This document shows, one piece after another, positions 7,035-16,052 of a DNA stretch of 64,000 nucleotides (positions are counted from its first letter, which is position 1; each line of letters starts with the position of its first letter). The notes under the pieces are model-generated. The model saw only the letters and a list, made by a program, of their open reading frames with translations. It searched no databases and had not been told where the DNA came from. Source of the stretch: Prolixibacteraceae bacterium. GTDB lineage: Bacteria; Bacteroidota; Bacteroidia; Bacteroidales; Prolixibacteraceae. The stretch is taken from contig JAIBEY010000030.1 of the NCBI GenBank assembly GCA_019459525.1, positions 41,653 through 105,652 of the forward strand, given 5' to 3'. A program made the position numbers and the translations under genes.

Positions 7035-8573
7035 ATGAAAACTAACCTGTTCAAGCACATGGGGTTGACCGGCATGCTTATCATCGCCCTGTCAATTTCC
7101 ACTTGGGGCCAATCCCCCAAAACGCTACCCAGCCAGTTTACCACTGCTGACGAGTCATTTAAACAGTATCAATATCCGGAATGGTTTCGCGATGCCAAAT
7201 TCGGAATCTGGGCTCATTGGGGGCCGCAGGCGGTTCCTCGCCAAGGCGACTGGTATGCCCGGAACATGTATTTTCAATCCGGAAATGGATGGGAAACACG
7301 GTATTACGAACATCATGTAAAAACGTACGGCCATCCCTCAAAATTTGGGTATAAAGACATTATTCCGCTCTGGAAAGCAGAACGCTGGGATCCGGCACAA
7401 TTAATGAAACTGTATAAAAAAACAGGGGCCAAATATTTTGTAAGCATGGCCACCCATCACGACAACTTCTTTCTGTGGAATTCAAAACTCCACAAGTGGA
7501 ACTCGGTAAACATGGGGCCACAAAAAGATGTGGTTAAGTTGTGGCAGGATGCGGCTAAAAAAGAAGGCCTGCGTTTTGGCGTTTCCGAGCATTTGGGCGC
7601 CAGTTACACCTGGTTTCAGGCAGCCCGCGGAACTGACAAAACCGGACCGTTGGCAGGCGTTCCTTACGATGGGGCAAATCCCGAGTTTGAAGATTTGTAT
7701 CACCCAAAAACTGCTGACGACGATAAAGAATGGTTGACGAATAATCCGGAAAACCAGAAAGACTGGCTGGCCAAAATCACCGAACTGATCGACATGTACC
7801 AACCTGATTTGCTTTATTCCGACAGCGAACTGCCTTTTGGCGAAGTGGGGCGCACCATGCTGGCGCATTATTACAACCAGGACATGACTAAGAACGGCGG
7901 AAAACTCGATGCAGTTTACACAGCCAAATTACGCCCGTCAGAAGGCCGCTGGGTTCAGGATGTAGAGCGCGGCGCGTTGGATTCTATCAGCCCATTCCCC
8001 TGGCAAACCGACACTTCTATTGGCGATTGGTATTACCGTACCGGTCAGAAATACATGACCGGAACTGAAGTGATCCAGATGCTGGTTGACATTGTCAGCA
8101 AAAACGGGAACCTGTTGCTTAATGTGGTTCAAACTCCGGAAGGCGACCTGGAACCTGACGTGATCAATATTCTGGAAGAAATTGCCCGGTGGACTCCTGA
8201 GAACGGGGAAGCTATTTATGGAACCCGTCCTTGGAAAGTTTATGGCGAAGGGCCCGGAATGGACAAAAAACAGGAAAAAGGAACTTTCGGTGGCGTAAAA
8301 GATGTGCGTCCGTACGAACCGGGCGACATTCGTTTTACCTCGAAAGATGAAACCGTATATGCTTTTTGTATGATGAAGCCAACCGATACAATCAGAATCA
8401 GTTCGTTGGGGAAAAACTCTAAGCTGTGCAGTAAATCGGTTGCTTCGGTAAAAATACTGGGTAGTAAGGAAAAACTTAACTGGAAACAGGAAGGCGATGC
8501 GTTGGTCGTTAACAAACCCGCCCAATTACCCGAATGGCAGGTGGTTACATTAAAAATTGAATTCAGGAAGTAG
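7035..8573 (+). CDS. Alpha-L-fucosidase, GH29
   Basis: 512 residues from the ATG at 7035. An in-frame ATG at 6981 is rejected because it lies in the REP-like repeat and would bury the signal peptide. The signal peptide (KHMGLTGMLIIALSISTWGQ) predicts export. GH29 landmarks are KFGIWAHWGPQAVP, MATHHDNFFLWNS, FGVSEHLGASYTW and QPDLLYSDSELPFG, where D263 is in the place of the catalytic nucleophile. A C-terminal beta-sandwich follows. It hydrolyses alpha-L-fucosides; GH29 enzymes can also accept alpha-L-galactosides, of interest beside a GDP-L-galactose-type epimerase. It is last in the LacI-linked gene set, 131 bases after the guanylyltransferase. Confidence 0.92.
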   Translation: MKTNLFKHMGLTGMLIIALSISTWGQSPKTLPSQFTTADESFKQYQYPEWFRDAKFGIWAHWGPQAVPRQGDWYARNMYFQSGNGWETRYYEHHVKTYGHPSKFGYKDIIPLWKAERWDPAQLMKLYKKTGAKYFVSMATHHDNFFLWNSKLHKWNSVNMGPQKDVVKLWQDAAKKEGLRFGVSEHLGASYTWFQAARGTDKTGPLAGVPYDGANPEFEDLYHPKTADDDKEWLTNNPENQKDWLAKITELIDMYQPDLLYSDSELPFGEVGRTMLAHYYNQDMTKNGGKLDAVYTAKLRPSEGRWVQDVERGALDSISPFPWQTDTSIGDWYYRTGQKYMTGTEVIQMLVDIVSKNGNLLLNVVQTPEGDLEPDVINILEEIARWTPENGEAIYGTRPWKVYGEGPGMDKKQEKGTFGGVKDVRPYEPGDIRFTSKDETVYAFCMMKPTDTIRISSLGKNSKLCSKSVASVKILGSKEKLNWKQEGDALVVNKPAQLPEWQVVTLKIEFRK

Positions 8574-8602
8574 TCAGAAACGATTCTTCTGCCCAAACAT
8601 AA

Positions 8603-8636
8603 AAATACCCGTACGACAATCGCCGCACGGGTATTT
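8603..8636. terminator. Bidirectional terminator between convergent genes
   Basis: A 10-bp stem AAATACCCGT / ACGGGTATTT around a 14-base loop. It is flanked by an A-run on the left and TTTGCTTTTC on the right, so it can stop both the fucosidase transcript and the minus-strand PKD-protein transcript. Confidence 0.8.
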
Positions 8637-8657
8637 GCTTTTCTGAATATTGGTTTT

Positions 8658-10688
8658 CTATTTGGTGAATTTTTCTACCCCTATAATTTGCGTACCCGAA
8701 ATCATTTTGCACAGGTAAATTCCTTTACGCAGCGAACTTACATTGAGCCCGATCTGCTGCCCCGATTCAACATCGTACAGCCTTTGAACCGAAATCAGTT
8801 TACCCGAAATGTCGCATATTTCAACCTGAATCTCATCCAACGGGCTTCCGGCATACTGAATATTCAGCACATCAGTTACCGGATTGGGGAATAGCTTTAG
8901 CGAAGCTGTTTCCTTTAAAGGGTCAATAAATGTAGCCAGCGTTTTCAGCGAGATATTTTCGGTATAAATCACATTTCCGGAGGCATCTTTTAAGATCAGG
9001 TTTGACTGACTCGATCCGCAGTTGATCGAATTCAGCGGAATGTTGTCACTTTGAACAAGGGTTCCGTCGCACAAACGCCATTCAACCGTGTAGTCTTTAT
9101 TGCTCAGATCGTATTGTATTTGCCAGTTGTTGCGGGCCCCGGTAATGTACCAGTTAATCGGAACTTCGGTTACAGTGCCATCGGAGTTAAAAACAAACGT
9201 TCCTGAAATAATGGTTCCGTCAGGAGTTATGGCTTTTACACTGTACGACTCGGTTGGGCAAAGTCCTTTCACTTCCTGTCCTTCAGCACCTGTTGACCAA
9301 ACGTAATGGTCAGCTTTTATGGGCGAATCTTTCAGGTAAACCTGAGCCATAGCCGTTCCGGCACACGATGACATTTGTGCGGGGAAACTCGATTTATAGC
9401 GCATAATATAATTGTTCAGGGCTGGTTTCTCCGTACCCGGCTCAACGGTGGGTTCTATTACATAGATTGTTTCACACCAGGTACTCATACAATTGTCGGC
9501 AGTATAAATATCCAGGCAAACTTTCTGGGTTGGTTTCGAAAAATCGAAGGTTACCAGCGGTTCCTTTTCGGTACTGGTTGTTCCATCTTCAAAATGCCAA
9601 ATACGTTTCACCACATCACCCTCCGACACATCAATCAATTTGTAAGGAACTACTTCCGGAATGGTAATCAGGTCGGTCGGCCTGTAATATTTAAACCAGG
9701 CATGGCATTGGTATTCCGGCTCTTCCGGAGAAGTTGTTTTCATGTAAATATTAATGGTTTCGCAGTACGAAACGGTACATCCGGTTTTTGTTTTTACAGT
9801 CAAACACACCTGGCGGAAAGGATTTGGAAGTTCGAGAGTTGGGTCCTGCAAAACAGGAAAGTTAAAGATGTGCATCGGATTGGCTTCAGTGCTGGTCGAT
9901 CCATCGCCAAAATCCCATTTCCATTCAACGGCTTCGGGCGTTGCCTTCGAATAGAAATCCAGAACCAACGCCGGAACCAGGGTTTTCACCTCGTAATTAA
10001 CGGAATAGCCAAATCCGGTGTAACACTCAACGGGATCAACAACGGGTTTATTCGGATCAACAATGTAAACAGCATCGCAGAAAGTGTCTGTACATGAATT
10101 CTTTCCGGATACAGTGAGGCAAACTTTACGTTCCGTTTGTTTAAGGTCAAAAGTTACCGTTGGCTCTTTTTCGGTACTTGTTTTTCCGCCATCAAATTGC
10201 CAAAGGTAATTCAACTCATCCCCTTCCGAAAGATTGGTCAACTGATAAGAAGCTGTTCCGCCAACCGGATCGTAGGCTGTTTGATAATACTTAAATCCGG
10301 CTTTGCAGTCAGGAGCAACGTAAGCACTTCCGTCGATAATGTTGATGATTTCGGAATAAAAGCTTTTGCAGTTGTCCGAGGTCAAAACGGTAAGTGTCAC
10401 GGTGCGGTAAGGACTGTACTTCGCTGTTGGACTTGGAGTAGGGTGAATAAATACAAACATCGGGTTTTGCTCGCGGCTGGTATTTCCGTCGCCAAAATCC
10501 CAGTACCACTCTTTTACCAACCCTTCCGACCGGTCGTAAAAATTAATGGCAGTTGCAGGTACAAGCGACATTACCTCGGTATTTACCGCATATTTAAACT
10601 GTGCCTTGCAATTGCCATTGGTGATTGTTGTTTGGGCGCTGACCATAAGGCCCGACAACATGAATGCAAAAAGTAAAAGTTTTTTCAT
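8658..10688 (-). CDS. PKD-repeat protein with T9SS C-terminal sorting domain
   Basis: 676 residues with an N-terminal signal peptide (KKLLLFAFMLSGLMVSAQ). Four PKD-like units follow, each with a Cys start and a motif such as WYWDFGDGNTS, YLWQFDGGKTSTEKEP, WKWDFGDGSTSTEANP or RIWHFEDGTTSTEKEP. The units alternate in type (A-B-A-B), suggesting duplication of a two-domain block. After a less clear region, the last 80 or so residues are a type A T9SS sorting domain: SLKLFPNPVTDVLNIQY, GKLISVQRL, LRKGIYLCKM. It should be secreted and attached at the cell surface. The role is unknown; PKD modules usually mediate protein or carbohydrate contacts. It stands alone between a terminator and the 134-base gap before a DUF2892 gene. 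Confidence 0.88.
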   Translation of the reverse strand: MKKLLLFAFMLSGLMVSAQTTITNGNCKAQFKYAVNTEVMSLVPATAINFYDRSEGLVKEWYWDFGDGNTSREQNPMFVFIHPTPSPTAKYSPYRTVTLTVLTSDNCKSFYSEIINIIDGSAYVAPDCKAGFKYYQTAYDPVGGTASYQLTNLSEGDELNYLWQFDGGKTSTEKEPTVTFDLKQTERKVCLTVSGKNSCTDTFCDAVYIVDPNKPVVDPVECYTGFGYSVNYEVKTLVPALVLDFYSKATPEAVEWKWDFGDGSTSTEANPMHIFNFPVLQDPTLELPNPFRQVCLTVKTKTGCTVSYCETINIYMKTTSPEEPEYQCHAWFKYYRPTDLITIPEVVPYKLIDVSEGDVVKRIWHFEDGTTSTEKEPLVTFDFSKPTQKVCLDIYTADNCMSTWCETIYVIEPTVEPGTEKPALNNYIMRYKSSFPAQMSSCAGTAMAQVYLKDSPIKADHYVWSTGAEGQEVKGLCPTESYSVKAITPDGTIISGTFVFNSDGTVTEVPINWYITGARNNWQIQYDLSNKDYTVEWRLCDGTLVQSDNIPLNSINCGSSQSNLILKDASGNVIYTENISLKTLATFIDPLKETASLKLFPNPVTDVLNIQYAGSPLDEIQVEICDISGKLISVQRLYDVESGQQIGLNVSSLRKGIYLCKMISGTQIIGVEKFTK

Positions 10689-10822
10689 TAGGCAGTTTTT
10701 TGAACATTGATATTCAGAAAGACGACCAAATCAAAAAAAAGGTTGCGTGGGATTACATACAGCCGCAAAGAGCATGGGGCTGAGCTTGGGTTCCAAGCCA
10801 TAGGGTGAATTGGAATTTACCC

Positions 10823-11077
10823 TTACAGCTTCAGTTTTTCAGTTTTAATTGTTTTATCCGATTTGCCGGTATCTACACCGCAAGTTCCGAAACCCAGCAG
10901 TGCATACAGTGGGCAGCACTGGCGTAAAGAAGTCATTCCCAAAATGGTGGCAATAACTATTGCTGCAGTGGCCCAATCGCCTTCTATCGTTTTAGTAAAG
11001 TATAATGCAACCAAAATAACAGCTAATATGGCCCTGATAATCCGGTCAATTTTTCCAACATTGTGCAACATATTCAT
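10823..11077 (-). CDS. DUF2892 (YgaP-type) small membrane protein
   Basis: 84 residues. VGKIDRIIRAILAVILVALYF and TAAIVIATILGMTSL are two membrane segments, followed by RQCCPLYALLGFGTCG, the family's conserved Cys-Pro-Leu-Tyr segment. This is the transmembrane part seen in YgaP, without a rhodanese domain. Members are linked to sulfur or stress handling, but the function is not established. It is separated from its neighbours by about 90-130 bases on either side and probably is transcribed alone. Confidence 0.85.
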   Translation of the reverse strand: MNMLHNVGKIDRIIRAILAVILVALYFTKTIEGDWATAAIVIATILGMTSLRQCCPLYALLGFGTCGVDTGKSDKTIKTEKLKL

Positions 11078-11170
11078 ATATTTAAATATTTAGATGTAAA
11101 TATAACCATTATGAACTTATCCTGAACGTTTAGCTGAGTTCATTCAGAAAAATTAACAATGAAGACAGAT

Positions 11171-12328
11171 TTAAATCTTCAATTTCACTTTTACCTTTCC
11201 CAATAAGGCGGTGATGCCAATAATCAGCAACGCATAAACCATCGATTTGCCAAGGCCTACAATACCGGTTTTCAGAAAAACGGGCAGCGTAAAAGCATAA
11301 GTGGCCAAACTGTAATACACATACGGAATGAGGTAACAGGTTAGCGTGCTGGTTCCTGCGGGTTTAATCAGATCGAACCAACGGGATTTTCCTTTCAGGT
11401 CAACCACAAAATAAATCAGGGCCAAAAAACCGAAAGCAATGGCATTGCACAGAAATACCCAGGTGGGTGTTGCCTGAATCTTCGAAATGATGAAAAAGTT
11501 GCGTAAAACCAATCCTCCAATCAGCAGCAACAATCCGGCTCCGATATAAAACAAAGGCAGTTTGTTCCGTTTTTCAGGGCTGGTAGCGCGGTCGAGCAAA
11601 AGGCTGGCAGCCATTCCGGCAAAGGCAAAACCCTGAAAAGCGCCACCTCCGGGAATCGGAGTTTTCAGCCATTGGGCATGTTCGGCAATGTTGAGCAGGG
11701 TAAACAATCCCCAGAAACCCATCAATAACCACGGCCGTTTTCGGGCAAACAGGTAAATGGGTGCCGAAATCAGGTAGGTCCAGCCAATAAGTCCCAGAAT
11801 TCCCCACCACTGCGGTGTCATGGATTCAGTGCCATCTTTTCCGCCTTTAAATCCGAAGAACATGATTAGCAAAAGCGCGATTCCGGCCAGTTGCATTCCG
11901 GCGAAAAGGTATTTTTTCCAGTCGTCAGCATTCGGATACACATTCCAGATCAGGAAAAAAGCGGTTACCATGAGCATTTGATATCCTTCGCGGGTTAAGC
12001 CCGATACCGCCACGTTCAAATCAGAAATATTCACGGTAAAAAAGCCCATGACCAACAGGGCTACCGAGCGAATGAGTATGTGAAACAGAATCTTCGGATG
12101 ACTATCGCCTTTCGAAATCCGGTTGCGGATAGCATAGGGTATCGACATGCCAACGATAAAAAGGAAGCAAGGGAAAATGATGTCGGAAAATCCGAGGAAA
12201 TCCTGATCGGCCCCAGCGTGTTGAAGCCAGTCGGGAATTCCGTTTAACGACCAGAAATCGTTCACAAAAATCATGAGCAACATGGTAATTGCCCGGAAAA
12301 TATCGATAGTGTAAATTCGGTTGGACAT
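11171..12328 (-). CDS. DUF5009 / heparan N-acetyltransferase-like membrane protein
   Basis: 385 residues, about ten hydrophobic membrane segments. The N-terminus YTIDIFRAITMLLMIFVND and FSDIIFPCFLFIVGMSIPYA is the signature of the HGSNAT-related acyltransferase family, annotated as DUF5009 in Bacteroidetes, with the D and the FR near the start that families of this fold share. Related proteins transfer an acyl group across the membrane to sugars. These genes usually sit with glycoside hydrolases, and here the next gene upstream is a GH20-like hydrolase. The 140-base gap between them contains repeated GTCATT words but no clear terminator. The acceptor is unknown. Confidence 0.85.
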   Translation of the reverse strand: MSNRIYTIDIFRAITMLLMIFVNDFWSLNGIPDWLQHAGADQDFLGFSDIIFPCFLFIVGMSIPYAIRNRISKGDSHPKILFHILIRSVALLVMGFFTVNISDLNVAVSGLTREGYQMLMVTAFFLIWNVYPNADDWKKYLFAGMQLAGIALLLIMFFGFKGGKDGTESMTPQWWGILGLIGWTYLISAPIYLFARKRPWLLMGFWGLFTLLNIAEHAQWLKTPIPGGGAFQGFAFAGMAASLLLDRATSPEKRNKLPLFYIGAGLLLLIGGLVLRNFFIISKIQATPTWVFLCNAIAFGFLALIYFVVDLKGKSRWFDLIKPAGTSTLTCYLIPYVYYSLATYAFTLPVFLKTGIVGLGKSMVYALLIIGITALLGKVKVKLKI

Positions 12329-12468
12329 ACGGAGTAGTTTCAGGTTTCAAGTTCCAAGTACGGTGCTGTTATTTGTCAGTCATTAGGTCATTTTTGGTCA
12401 TTAATTGTTCCTCTTAAATGGACTTTTACAATTGAATGACGGGAACCAAATGACAATGAATGGCCATT

Positions 12469-13581
12469 TTATGGCTTACTTTGTGCTTCAATCTCGGCAA
12501 ACATCGTTTTGAAGCAATTGGTTTGTGTATTCACGCCTTCTTTCGCGTCGGTTTTTCGTCCGTAATATTCGTCCATAAACTGTCCGGCGCCAGACCAGAT
12601 GGTTTGCATCATTCCCTGAAAACGATCTTTCATTTCAGGAGTTACCGAGGCACGGAACCGAAACATATCCTGTGTTTGTTTCACAGCATTCCCCGGATTT
12701 CGCCACGGACAGCTTACCACATTGAAGCCTTTGGTGGCAAAATAAACGGCAGTTTGGTCGGGGCGTTCATAGTGCCAGTCGCAAATCATTACATCTTTAT
12801 ATATCCGATCGATAGCACGATGCGTATTATTCATACTGGCTTCCCACATGCCCATTCCGGTGGTTTTGCCGTCAATCAGGCGGTCGCCCCAAATCCAAAG
12901 CTGACGGTTTTTCTGTGCCAGATGATTGCGAATCAGGTTTACTTCTCCGGCAAACAGTTCGGCTTTATCGTGCCCCGAACAGCGTGGACATTTATCGTCG
13001 CCAATGTAAAAAACCTCGTCCATCCCGGCATGAAAAGCATCGGTTTCAAATGCATCGCAAATCTCGTCCATGAGCGCAAAAACGATCGGATGCACATCGG
13101 GATGTAGTGGACAATAGCTTTTGCAATACAATCCATCGGCATTAGGCCAAACATATTTTTCGGGCATTTTTACCTGTGGAGTTTCGTCAAATTGCGGATA
13201 AACTTTCAGCAAGTTTTCAAGGCCGCTTGCCCACGATTGATGCCCCAACAAATTAACCTGCGGAATAATCCGGATCTGATTTTTACGGCAAACATCGACC
13301 AGTTTTTTTACATCGGCATTCGAGAGGGCAATCTTATTGCGCAATTCAGGATGGCTTTCGTACTGGTAATTGTAATCGACACGAAGAATCAGTGTATTCA
13401 CTTTTCGTGGGGCAAGTTCTTCATCAATAAACTTTACAAAAGCTTCTACTTCATTGGTTTGTGGAGCAGCGATGCAAAAGCCACGGACGGGTAGCTGGTC
13501 GTTCTTCGCAGGTTGGGCCAGCGAAGTATTTCCCCAAATCAGGGAAAGACAGGCAAGTAGAAGAATAAAAGGTTTGGCCAT
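12469..13581 (-). CDS. GH20-like glycoside hydrolase, exported
   Basis: 370 residues with a signal peptide (KPFILLLACLSLIWGNTSLAQ). The TIM-barrel sequence has RIIPQVNLLGHQSW and HAGMDEVFYIGDD, with H184, G186 and the D188-E189 pair that forms the catalytic site of beta-N-acetylhexosaminidases (HxGxDE). A CPRCSG motif after the active site and a CxxYCPLHPD segment suggest a metal- or disulfide-stabilised loop. It is shorter than classical GH20 enzymes and lacks the N-terminal GH20b domain, so it belongs to the short single-domain group. It may remove beta-linked N-acetylhexosamine in the periplasm. The DUF5009 protein downstream may work on the same glycans. Confidence 0.8.
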   Translation of the reverse strand: MAKPFILLLACLSLIWGNTSLAQPAKNDQLPVRGFCIAAPQTNEVEAFVKFIDEELAPRKVNTLILRVDYNYQYESHPELRNKIALSNADVKKLVDVCRKNQIRIIPQVNLLGHQSWASGLENLLKVYPQFDETPQVKMPEKYVWPNADGLYCKSYCPLHPDVHPIVFALMDEICDAFETDAFHAGMDEVFYIGDDKCPRCSGHDKAELFAGEVNLIRNHLAQKNRQLWIWGDRLIDGKTTGMGMWEASMNNTHRAIDRIYKDVMICDWHYERPDQTAVYFATKGFNVVSCPWRNPGNAVKQTQDMFRFRASVTPEMKDRFQGMMQTIWSGAGQFMDEYYGRKTDAKEGVNTQTNCFKTMFAEIEAQSKP

Positions 13582-13670
13582 GATATCAGGTGGTTTATGG
13601 TTAATATTCGGGTAGCCAAGTTGGGGAAATTTTCGGGAGAATGCAAACCTGTTTGTAGGCCAGAAGGCCG

Positions 13671-15602
13671 CTAATTGACCACCATTTTCACCGTTTTATT
13701 TTGGGTTTTGGTTTGCACTTCGGCCACGTATAACCCTTTACGAAGATTCGAAACATCTATCCGCGAATCTTCAGCCTGCAGCTTTGTTTGGCTTACTGTC
13801 CGTCCATTCACATCCACTATCCGGAGCGTTTCTTTTCCTGAAAAGCCGGGCAACAACACCCGTATTTTTTTCGAAACGTATTCCGGAATAATCTGAATTT
13901 CCATGATTTCGGAAACATGAATAACCGGTAAAATTTTATCCACTTTAGCAATGAGCCATTTATCCGGATCAAATTCAATTTTATCGAAAGGCAGGTCCGA
14001 AATGTCGAATACCTGATCTTGCTGCGTGAGTTTCAGGCGAAGGTCTTTCGATTGTCCATCCTGCCAAATCCGGATTGGAACTGTTACTTCAAAGAAACTG
14101 ACCGAAGCGTGCGACGGACTCTGATTGATCCGAAGTTTTTGTTTTGCCGGATTTACGGCATCGGGGAAATAGCTCAACTGAAAAGTCGGGTACCCTTCAC
14201 CATAATACCAATCCTTAAAAAATTCGGTAAAGCTGGTATCGGCAACTGTTTCCATGTGCTTAACAAACTTTTCGTGTGTGGCAAACCCGTTGGCAACCGA
14301 GGGATCGGTCAGGTAGTTTTTCAAACCCTGAAAAAACAGTTCGTCACCCATTTCCCATCGAAGCATGTGCAGCAAATAAGCTCCTTTGGAGTACGACAAA
14401 CGACCGTTAAATATGCGGTTCACATCGGTAGTATCGGCCACATAAACCGAACCGCCGGAAGAAGAAGTGATTCGCGAAACCTGATTGTTCTTCCATGTAG
14501 GCCACCAAACGCCATCCTGAAGATTTTCGAAAACCAAGCCTGTCAGGTAAGTTGCAAAACCTTCGTTTAGCCAGATATCGTGCCAGCTCGCCAGCGTAAT
14601 ATAGTCGCCAAACCACTGGTGGGCCATTTCGTGCGCCACAAGTTCGTAATCGAGGCTGACCATAAAACTCATCGTCTGATGTTCCATCCCTCCGTTCCAT
14701 CCAAATTGGGCATGTCCGTACTTTTCTGAAGCAAATGGATAAGTGATCAGTTTTTTATTGTAGAAATCCATGATGCTAAGGGTTTCGGCCGATTTTGATT
14801 TGGCTGTTGCCAGGTATTCCGGATAAATGTAATTCAGGATTTCGATCTTTTTGCCATCCGACAGTTCCAGAAAGTCGGAATACGTTTCGTAGTTGGTGAC
14901 GGCAATGGCAACCAGGTAAGTCGCAATGGGATAGCGGTGTTTCCAGTGAGCGGTCCGATTGTTTCCTACAACTAAATCCGAGATCAGTTTCCCGTTGCTG
15001 GCAGCTTTGTACTGGCTGGGAGTAGTTATCAAAACATCCATCGAGTCTATTTTATCGGCCAAACTCTCTTTACAGGGCCACCAATCGCGGGCCCCGTAAG
15101 GTTCCGATAAAGTAAAGATAACCGGAACAGACTGGTGTGTCGATGCGGTGAATGAACCCATTCCGGTTTGGGGAGGCGCTCCGTGGTAATAAACTTCTAC
15201 CGAGCCAAGTGCATTTTTTTTCTCCGGCACAGGTAATGAAATACTTATTTTGTTGGCCAAATGCTGAAAAACAAGCTTCTGCTGATTGTACTTAACCGAA
15301 TCAACCAACATTTCAGTAGCCAGATCGAACGAAATCGTGGCAACATCGTCTTTCTGAAATTTTACAGAAGAAAAAACCGATCCGGCTATGTAATTTACCG
15401 CCGGATCAACCGTAAAATTCAGCTTTTGGTAGGTCACATCATAATCAGCATAACCTTCTGATTCGGCAAACCGGGCTGATTTGTGATAAAACCGGCTCTC
15501 GTTCCCGGCCATTTTATCATTAAAATCAGGATCGGGAGCCTGAGCAAAGGCACCGTACGCGATAAAAATCAAGACTGGAAATAGAAAATTTTTCATGTAC
15601 AA
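13671..15602 (-). CDS. M1-family aminopeptidase with T9SS sorting domain
   Basis: 643 residues with a signal peptide (KNFLFPVLIFIAYGAFAQ; Met3 is an equally good start). Zinc-peptidase landmarks are the exopeptidase motif GGMEH at 304-308 and HEMAHQWFGD with H324, E325, H328 and the third ligand E347 in WLNEGFATYL. The C-terminus (IRVLLPGFSGKETLRIVDV, GRTVSQTKL, LRKGLYVAEVQT) is a T9SS type A sorting domain, so the enzyme should be secreted or surface-bound rather than periplasmic. It probably trims peptides outside the cell. It precedes the GH20-like gene by 89 bases on the same strand. Confidence 0.93.
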   Translation of the reverse strand: MYMKNFLFPVLIFIAYGAFAQAPDPDFNDKMAGNESRFYHKSARFAESEGYADYDVTYQKLNFTVDPAVNYIAGSVFSSVKFQKDDVATISFDLATEMLVDSVKYNQQKLVFQHLANKISISLPVPEKKNALGSVEVYYHGAPPQTGMGSFTASTHQSVPVIFTLSEPYGARDWWPCKESLADKIDSMDVLITTPSQYKAASNGKLISDLVVGNNRTAHWKHRYPIATYLVAIAVTNYETYSDFLELSDGKKIEILNYIYPEYLATAKSKSAETLSIMDFYNKKLITYPFASEKYGHAQFGWNGGMEHQTMSFMVSLDYELVAHEMAHQWFGDYITLASWHDIWLNEGFATYLTGLVFENLQDGVWWPTWKNNQVSRITSSSGGSVYVADTTDVNRIFNGRLSYSKGAYLLHMLRWEMGDELFFQGLKNYLTDPSVANGFATHEKFVKHMETVADTSFTEFFKDWYYGEGYPTFQLSYFPDAVNPAKQKLRINQSPSHASVSFFEVTVPIRIWQDGQSKDLRLKLTQQDQVFDISDLPFDKIEFDPDKWLIAKVDKILPVIHVSEIMEIQIIPEYVSKKIRVLLPGFSGKETLRIVDVNGRTVSQTKLQAEDSRIDVSNLRKGLYVAEVQTKTQNKTVKMVVN

Positions 15603-16052
15603 TTTGCTTCAACTTCAGAAAACATCCAGAAATACTTACCTACGAATATAATAAAATCAGGTATTGAAATCTTCGGAATTGCCTGGTTTCTGTATGTTGT
15701 GTAGCTGAATTCATGCGCCTTAATTTCTGAAAACCAGCGCACAGGGATCAGAAAAAAAAAATAAAAAAGCCGGACAACTAGTACATTTGGTGTCCGGCAT
15801 AATTCTGCTTTCTGAAGTTTAACCTGATGATATCTCGTCTGAATAAAACGTCAATTTTTTGATTCGTCAATTCAATTCCAAAGAAACACGGCAATTGTGT
15901 GAAACGATGTCAAAAAGCCTCAATAAAATCAAAAGAAACTAAAATTTTGTTAATCAGGTTAAATCTGATGTCATTTCGGTTAATTACAGACTATGTAAGA
16001 TGGGTTTCCAAAAATGTTTCCTACCTTCAACTAAAATTTAATACCTTTTAGA
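15603..16052. other. Intergenic region between divergent peptidase and RNase R genes
   Basis: 450 bases with no ORF worth reporting. It contains a strong minus-strand terminator at 15751-15798 with no gene to serve, so a short minus-strand RNA may end there. A weak -7-like TTTCTTTG lies on the minus strand at 15879-15886. The rest must hold the two divergent promoters, which are not distinct by eye. Confidence 0.4.
15751..15798 (-). terminator. Orphan minus-strand terminator
   Basis: An 8-bp GC-rich stem GCCGGACA / TGTCCGGC (15769-15776 and 15791-15798) around a 14-base loop. On the minus strand it is followed by a long T-run (15751-15768). No minus-strand gene ends here; the peptidase gene starts 150 bases further on. 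Confidence 0.7.
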
